This document shows, one piece after another, positions 57,261-64,000 of a DNA stretch of 64,000 nucleotides. Source of the DNA: Ulota crispa (taxonomy: Eukaryota > Streptophyta > Bryopsida > Orthotrichales > Orthotrichaceae); assembly GCA_963920765.1 (NCBI GenBank), contig OY987242.1:38429264-38493263 (forward strand), in the 5' to 3' direction. A model generated the notes under the pieces. The model did no database searches. It was not told where the DNA came from and worked only from the letters and a program-made list of their open reading frames with translations. The translations under genes were made by a program, and so were the position numbers. The stretch's first letter is position 1. Each line of letters starts with the position of its first letter.

Positions 57261-59188
57261 ATGAAGTTCGGCAAGACTTATTCGGAGTTCATTGAGAAGG
57301 AAGCCAATGTGCAATTAGCAGGCTGTTCTTACGTGAAGTTTAAGAAGTTGAAAAAAGTGTTGAAGAAATGTACAATGCATGACGCTTCCATCACCGGCGA
57401 GGATGTCGACGTGAAGATGTCAATTCCATCAGCGCTCTCTCGCTCTGGGGATTCACAAGCTTGTGCAACAGCAGGCTTGCTGGTCAAGTCATCCATTCTA
57501 GCGAAGAAGAAGAAGCAGAGAAAAGGGTCGCCTGTCTGTTTATTAACGAGGGGAGCATGCCCGACGTCATGCCCTGGTATGTGGAATTGTCAATTCACCA
57601 TTTGAAGGATGCGAAGTCTATTGCAAGAATTTATAACCTCACTCTTATAATGAATTTCCAACATCTGGTAAGGGTTCTGAGTAAGTTAGTGTACATTCCC
57701 ACCCTCATGAAACATTCATGGTTTTTAGGTTGCGATGCCAAGTTCTTTGGGGAGCTTATGGAGGAGCTGTCAGAAGTGGTGGGATGCTTCAACACCCGTG
57801 CAGAGCAACTAGTGAAGCTGCATATGGCGACAGGATTGCGGAAGTATTTTTTGGGGCGAAAACGCAACAATCGCGAAGCTATGATTCAGGAGGGTCAGCT
57901 TCTCGTCAACTACGCCTCAATGAATGCAATCGCCGTTCGGAAAATCCTGAAGAAATACGACAAGGTATTTTTTTCTGCTTTTTCGGTATGCACTGACGCA
58001 TGGCGGTGATGGCGTGTGTTAGAGAATGTCGATGGTGAAGTAAATGTGGTCTACCTTCCATCGGCTATGACGAGGTTTTTAGATACATTACTTAATGTAG
58101 GAATGTGGAAATTGTGTCTTTGCATTGAAAGTTTTTTGGATGTGCAGGTTCATAGATCGAAAGAAGGGGGTATGTTCAAAAGTCGTTTGTTAGCCATGCG
58201 TGGTGAGCTCTTGAAGTCACCGTATTTGGTTGAATTGGGAGCGCTGCATCTGAACCTTGCTAATGGTAGAGATCATACCGTGTCAGAGACGGACTTGATC
58301 GGGGAATTTTCTTGCGACTTTGAAAGCTCATCGCCGACCCTCACCTGCACTTTGGTGGATTCTGCAACTCTGGAGTTTGACCTTTCATGCTCTATATGCC
58401 TGGTACCTTTCAGTTTCCATTTTCATTTTTCATGTAATGAATTTGTGAGTTTCATCTTGGCACTTTTTCCCTAAAACCTCTCCTGAATTGCGCTCATTAC
58501 AGGATACACTGTTTGAACCAGTAGCCTTAGGGTGTGGGCATTTATTCTGCAATAACTGCGCATGTTCTGCTGCTAATGTCTTGGGGCACGAGGGTCCCAA
58601 GGCAGCTCGTTGTGGTGCACAATGCGCTATTTGCCGCCAGGTACGTTTGGTTGCGTTGTTGTTCTTATTGTTTCGTTATCTGCTTGTGGACTTGCACTTT
58701 AATGACCTAGAGCTATTGTAGACTAATCAGAATTTTTTTCTTAAACTTTACCTCTTGCAAATACTCCGGTTCACCTTTCTGGATCTCACCTTGGTTATGG
58801 CTGTACAGACTGGAGTTTATGCCGACGCGGTGAAACTGAAGGAGCTTTCTTCCTTAGTCAAGAACAGGTAGGTTATTGCATTTTGTGTGTTGTTGTATAC
58901 CAGCTGTCATTTGTGATGTTATACAAGTTTCGTGTAATGGCTATGCATCTTTTTTTTAGTTTGTGTAGAATCAGGATCCAGGAGTCGGAACCATGATATC
59001 ATGCATTTGAGAGATTACACCTGATTTAGCGAGCTTAACAAAATTCCTGGCAAAACTGTGGCAGGTGTCCTGAATATTACCAAGAACGTTTTCTACAGGA
59101 ACGAAAACAACAGCTAAAGCTTACCAAGGAATTTTATGATCAGCAAATGGAAGCACTTTTAGGCTTGCGGGATGGGATGTTTACTTAG
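57261..59188 (+). CDS. NLA: SPX-RING E3 ubiquitin ligase, NLA/BAH1 type
   Basis: Predicted E3 ubiquitin ligase; in Arabidopsis NLA (BAH1) links nitrogen and phosphate status and drives turnover of PHT1 phosphate transporters. Six phase-consistent exons (57261-57576, 57729-57964, 58148-58402, 58503-58640, 58809-58867, 59065-59188) give 375 aa, close to the family length. The SPX domain starts at Met1 (MKFGKTYSEF), with the basic KFKKLKKVLKK helix and AVRKILKKYDK closing it; these Lys residues bind inositol pyrophosphates in the family. The CPGCDAKFF junction across exons 1-2 matches the NLA CP-CD-FF block. The C3HC4 RING has CSIC, LGCGHLFC, NNCAC and CAIC, split between exons 3 and 4. A Lys-rich insert (KKKKQRK, about residue 91) lies inside SPX and is longer than in Arabidopsis as I recall it. 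Confidence 0.95.
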
Positions 59189-59920
59189 CGAATTCGGCAG
59201 TTTCACCGGAGGTGGAGAATGATACGATACGAGGAATGTCCCAATCCCTTTTTCTAACCAAGTCTTTCGCCCTTTTTTTCAATTGTAGGCTCCTTCAAAG
59301 AATCCTGGATGCACAAAATTGACTGTGGTAGGGTTCTCTGCTACAGGTGCGAATGTGAGTACATGTTTGTAGCTAGTATCATTTTACTTCGCACATTACA
59401 CAAGTGTACATGATCCCACGTTACCAGGGGACCGGATACTGTAGGCGATTGGCAGGGATTGCTGAGGTAATGTTACAAATGAGTGACATTCCATTGTTTC
59501 TCAGCTTTCCTGGCTAGTGAGTCACAAACTTGAAATCAAAGCTTGTTCAAAATATTATGATGGTACGCACGGATTAGGAATCAGGAGTGTGGGGAATATG
59601 ATGATGCAGCTTTGTTTTCACTACAGAAGGGCTTGGCAAGCTGGTTTCGAGAGTACATCTCAAACCTGTGCATGCCTTTACTGATTACATGCTATTCAAC
59701 ACGTGTATTATTCTCACATTCGCATTGTGCAGCAGATGGCTTGCTTTTAACATAATATTATTTAAATTAGATACAGTAATATAATCCACGAAAGCTGACA
59801 ACGAATCAGAATCGAGAAGTTTGCCGGCACCGACGCAGCAGATTCCGTTGCCGAAGGTCGTGATTTTGTATTCAACCTTGGTTGTCTTCACGCTTTTGCG
59901 GTTTGTTTGGGATAACTTAA
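59189..59920. other. 3' region of the SPX-RING gene
   Basis: Probably 3' untranslated sequence in part (a possible acceptor TTCAATTGTAG lies at 59289). No separate gene seen. Confidence 0.4.
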
Positions 59921-60808
59921 CCCTTTAAGCACCACACGACCATATTTTGGTCGCTGGGAGTGGTTTTTGGCCGGTAAGTTGAAATCACTCAATAATTTGG
60001 AATTTGGTCTTCAAGTACGCATGTGACCACAAGAATTTTGCATCCATCTAAAAAATAACGTGAGTTGACAAATAACTATGTTTATATGGCATGGCTTCAA
60101 AATACATATTCAATTTTTGTCAAAGATGGATCAAAGTAACAACACAATACATCAAGTATGCAAGAAGAATGTCAAATTTTAATTGCACAATTCTAAAAAA
60201 ATTCAAATTGCTTAAGAAATACGCTTGTATTGTTTTCCTATATGGTAGTAGTATAATTGTAGTATTTGAAGATCTACTGAAATGTTGTTGTCATTATGGC
60301 TTTAAAATATGTCATCCTACATTTAAGACCAATTTTTGATTGTTTTCACCAATTGGATTTTCCAAAATAATTATCAAATTTCTTGTAGAACCGTTTTAGG
60401 GTAGCAAAAAAAGTGGGTTTTTTGACCCTTTTTGTCCACTAAGCTACACCTTGTGATTGCTATTTTTGTCTATTTTGTGTGAAACTAGTCTTGTTGGAAA
60501 GGTGGGAAATCCTGCTTTCTAAAAATGTAAGGCTCTTCTCAATCAAAGCCTGCATGAAAGGTTAACATTCAAAACTATACAAGAATGAAACACAAGAGAT
60601 TTTCCATATATGGCTCACTCAATCATTATAATATTTCACCTCCAACAACAGATCTAGCTGAAATCTTGGTACTTTACAATAAACAAGATGTACTTCCCAT
60701 TCATACTGGATTATTGAAAATGGGTCCATATTTGAGTCAATTCCAAATCTAAGCTAACAGACCCTGTTTTCAGTGAATTTTGTGAAAATGGGTGTGTTCG
60801 TTAAAGGG
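59921..60808. mobile_element. TTAA-flanked element E
   Basis: TTAA (59917-59920) precedes CCCTTTAAGCACCACACG; at the right GTGTTCGTTAAAGGG precedes TTAA (60809-60812). The outer 8 bp match exactly, then partly. 888 bp, no transposase. Near the left end it has CCATATTTTGGTCGCT, resembling element K at 17594. Confidence 0.65.
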
Positions 60809-60812
60809 TTAA

Positions 60813-61558
60813 CTTACTTCCTGTTGATATTCTGTCAGGGCGTCCTAACTTACTTCATATGGGAAGGTTTTTTTTTTTTTTTTTTTTTCTCATTTTCATC
60901 TACATACGTGTTTTGAGAGGATTCCATGGTGATGCTGCTGTTGCAGATTATTGTAGGCAGTTGCTTGGTCATCATTTTTATGTTGCTGTTTTATTGGGCT
61001 CTGGACAGAACAGGAAAAAAGGTTTTGTATTTACAATAAGGGTTTTAAACTTTGACATGCCAGACGTCTTGAGTTTCGTGTATGGTTTCAGACGTTGGAG
61101 TAACTAAGGTAAGAGGCTCATAAATCGACCATCTAAAGGCTGAAACTGAATTTTGGGAGGTGGAACTTCCTGAAATAGTTTTCAGTAAGTTTTACTTGAA
61201 AGACAAGAGGAATTGGCATCTAATCCAAGTTATTTCAAATTTTTTGGAGCTCTATGGAATTAATTATGAAATTTTGAAGTGGAAAGGCCATAGGGTTCTA
61301 AAACTGCCCACCTCCTCAAATGTATATTCACTGTACATTACTAAAAGGCTATAATTAAGACATGTATTGGCAAAGTTCATTTAGGGAGGTGAGCGGCTTT
61401 AATGCCCTAATGGAGTTTGAACCTTGTGACTTATACTAACTTTGGTCAAAATGGGCATGTCTTGAATGTCAAAACCCCTTTTTTTTGTTATTTTAAATGA
61501 GCTATTAAATGGTCATCAGTTAATATGTGTTAAGTCTGTTTTTGATGGTTTTTGCGTA
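60813..61558. other. Gene-free AT-rich DNA
   Basis: A poly-T run of more than 20 lies at about 60866-60888. Open frames at 60859-61107 and 61160-61354 have no family resemblance. Confidence 0.4.
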
Positions 61559-61794
61559 AGGTAGAAGGCTCTAATTTGGTTTAGGGCTCTAACTTGGTTC
61601 ACTTCTAGGAAGGACTGACATGTTACTTCAAATATCTATTACTGTCATTGATGAGTTGAGTGGGTTTAGCAAGTTAACCTAATTTGCCAAGCCCACCTAA
61701 CTCATCAATGACAATAGATATTTGAAATAAGTAGTCAATCCTTCCTAGAACTGAACCGATATAAGCCCTGGACAGAATTAGAGCCTCCTACCTT
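61559..61794. mobile_element. 236-bp palindromic MITE
   Basis: Nearly the whole element folds on itself: left AAGGTAGAAGGCTCTAATT, right AATTAGAGCCTCCTACCTT, arms about 110 bp. The AAGGTAG start is shared with the MITE family at 51249, suggesting the same transposase recognises both. Confidence 0.7.
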
Positions 61795-62888
61795 AATGTT
61801 TTATTCTATGTTTTTTCAAGGTATGGTTTTGAGTTCTTGATGTTCTACAGCGTGGAACATAGTGATTTTGTTAATTGAAGAGCACTATCGGTAGTTAGGC
61901 TCAAATAGTTGACTGCCATAGATAACATGAAAAAAAGAAAACTCATCCAAAACTTTAGATGGAATCATGTAAGTGCTTATAAGGTCATACATGTGTTTCT
62001 TTCCCAAATCATACAAGTATTTTTATTGAAAAAGGATAAATAAAAACAAATTGTTTAAACACGACCTGTTAATGTTAGTGTATTGTAGAAATTGCTCAAA
62101 AATTAAATCTAAGAATTCTATGAGTGGGGTTCTTAACCTTTGAATGTCTAGTTGATCCTTGTGACTATTCCACTAGTTACTCTATAGTGTTCTATAGTGG
62201 TGTGGCATGTGTCCACACAATATAATATTGTTTTTGAAAGCTGCAAAAATCAATAATGCATGTTGCTCTCGTGAAAATTGCAATTAGGGCATCATGGGAC
62301 CTAACATTGTGCTTGTGAATCTTCTCACAAGTTGAAGCTTTAAAAATATGGGGGCATTCAATGAGACTATTTTTGGCATTCTATGATGGAGCACATCTCC
62401 ATGACCACTTCTAAAGAAATATTGGATGAAAAAGACTTTTCCCATCTTGCAAGGTATTTTTTGGGCAATGATGAGATGAGTTTTGTCCCCTTGAGAGTTT
62501 AGGGGTTAATTGAAGAATGCCAAGTTATTTTTTTTTTTCTGTATTTAAGGTCACTTTTAAAATAGAAAAGAAGTTTGTTTTGATGTTTGAGGAAGTAAAG
62601 TTTATTTTTATAAATATCATGGGAAAATGAAGTATCAATCATTTATCTTGCTGTAGTAGTCTATTCAACTTAATTGAATGCATATTTGTGAATGCAATCC
62701 TAGTTTAATTCTACATTCTAAGATCCTAATGTCAATTTGTCTAACTAGTTAGTTTGTCAAGTAGCTGTGCACAATTTGTCATGTAGCCAATGTATGCATA
62801 TCTATCTATCCATATTATAAAGGAATAAGATATCATGATAAAAGTGTTTCATTATATAATAATGTGTTCCACTATAATTCTCTATTAA
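61795..62888. other. Gene-free AT-rich DNA
   Basis: No gene seen. A solitary TTAA-element-like end (GAGAGTTTAGGGGTTAATT) lies at about 62495. Confidence 0.4.
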
Positions 62889-63734
62889 CCCCTAAAGGAC
62901 TTGATCCATTTTGAAACGGCCAAACTTCATGTCAAAGCTCAATTTTGCCTTTTAAAGTGTGTTCAAACAACAATTTTGTATTTTCATTGCTTGAAACTAT
63001 GAATGATATATCACTACAAGAAATATTAATTTGTTTCATGAAAATTTGTAATTGTTATCATTTTTTTTCTAAAAATGAACATAAATAAGTTAAAATAGCA
63101 AAAAAAATCCTAATTACTTGATTTTTTTTCAAGAGGTACAAGTAGCATTAAAAACAAGTTAGAAAAAATTTCAACTTGTTATTTTATTTTTTACACCCAA
63201 ACGGTCACAACAAAGTATCTAAAGTCAAATTTGACTATCAAACCAAGTTTATCCTTATATTTAATTACATTACAAAATTTTGATATTTTTTGCTGGAAGA
63301 CACATTCATTTTCTATTTATGTTATTTTTTCAATAAGCTTGATGGAAAGTTTGAATTATTATATTCTTTTAAAGCTAAATGTAGAAATAAAATCATGTCA
63401 ATTAGAATATATATTAAAAAATATCTACTATAAATGAATGGTAGAATGTGATGCATAGTTTTGTAGTTTAAATTTTAAATGCATTTGAAGAGTATAAAAT
63501 ATGAATGAAAAACACACCAAATTGTGTTATTTGAATTTTGACACTTGGAGCTTTCAATGGCAATAACTCTTTTGATTTTTGGCATTTTTCAAAACAATTA
63601 AATGGAATAGAAAGGAAATTTGTCAAGCTTCATTTTTTTTAGTTTGAACCACATACCAAAAATTGATATTTTGAAAGTTACAATCACGGTTGACCAAGGC
63701 GCATCCACTTTTTGGATGCACGTACCTTTAAGGG
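62889..63734. mobile_element. TTAA-flanked element G
   Basis: TTAA (62885-62888) precedes CCCCTAAAGGACTTGATCCA; at the right TGGATGCACGTACCTTTAAGGG ends before TTAA (63735-63738). The inverted ends match over most of the first 10 bases and again at ATCCA. 846 bp, no transposase. Its right TTAA is shared with the next element. Confidence 0.65.
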
Positions 63735-63738
63735 TTAA

Positions 63739-64000
63739 CCCCTAAAGGACCACTAGTTCCTATGGGGGACAAATGGGATTTTGGGTATGGTTAAGCTACT
63801 ATAGCTCTTCACCAAATTCAATAATTTTTTCTTTGGAGGTAGAGTTTTGCAAGGGCTACGTGGGAGAACAAATTTTAATAACCCCTAAAGGACCACTTGT
63901 CCCTCTGGAGGACACATGGGGTTTTGGGCAAGGTCAAGCTACTACATTTTTTCACCAAATTCTATAATTTTTTCCTTGGAGGTAGAATTCTGAAAGGGCT
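63739..64000. mobile_element. Tandem left ends of TTAA elements H, running off the window
   Basis: Two directly repeated left ends: CCCCTAAAGGACCACTAG at 63739 and CCCCTAAAGGACCACTTG at 63882. Each is followed by about 120 bp of similar sequence with GGGATTTTGGG and TTCACCAAATTC. The second is nested in or joined to the first. Right ends lie outside the window. Confidence 0.6.

Noticed and set aside
63012-63024. CACTACAAGAAA at 63012 as a CACTA element end
   Set aside because: No matching inverted end or target duplication found nearby.
1-64000. CRISPR arrays, rRNA operons, telomere or organelle DNA
   Set aside because: No regularly spaced direct repeats with unique spacers, no rRNA, no tandem TTTAGGG; AACCCTAA-like boxes are isolated.

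Overview
The window is nuclear DNA from a land plant, most likely a non-flowering one (bryophyte, lycophyte or fern grade). Four intact protein genes and one broken gene sit in AT-rich, gene-poor DNA full of small inverted-repeat transposons. The genes have short GT-AG introns with matching phases. One gene is a DNMT3-type cytosine methyltransferase, a class known from mosses, lycophytes, ferns and gymnosperms but absent from flowering plants. I cannot name the species from sequence alone.

Layout. Positions 1-8,700 hold no recognisable gene but contain one TTAA-flanked element and two nested inverted-repeat insertions. Positions 8,763-15,560 (minus strand) carry a 12-exon DNMT3-like gene whose methyltransferase domain is followed by a DUF3444-like region and an acidic tail. 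Positions 15,700-22,100 are gene-free. Positions 22,562-32,922 (plus) carry an 18-exon gene for a plant SPT20/PHL-like protein with a Gln-rich C-terminal half. Positions 33,000-46,100 are repeat-rich and contain a decayed ribosomal protein eL33 (RPL35A) gene at 38,254-39,646, hit by several MITEs. A single-exon type I MADS-box gene lies at 46,367-46,963. Positions 47,000-56,100 are again repeats, including a 1.36-kb near-perfect palindrome. Positions 57,261-59,188 carry a six-exon SPX-RING ubiquitin ligase (NLA/BAH1 type). The rest, 59,200-64,000, is gene-free and dominated by TTAA elements.

The four genes belong to different processes (DNA methylation, SAGA-linked transcription, MADS transcription control, phosphate/nitrate-linked ubiquitination). 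I see no operon-like or cluster logic joining them. The most unusual content is (i) the DNMT3 plus DUF3444-like architecture and (ii) at least ten non-autonomous elements of about 70-980 bp with ends like CCCCTAAAGGACC flanked by TTAA on both sides, the hallmark of piggyBac-type (or Sola3-type) insertion. Several of them share an internal core around AAGATTATAATGTTT. Exon models were built by hand from splice signals, reading phase and family resemblance; no alignment or expression data were available.
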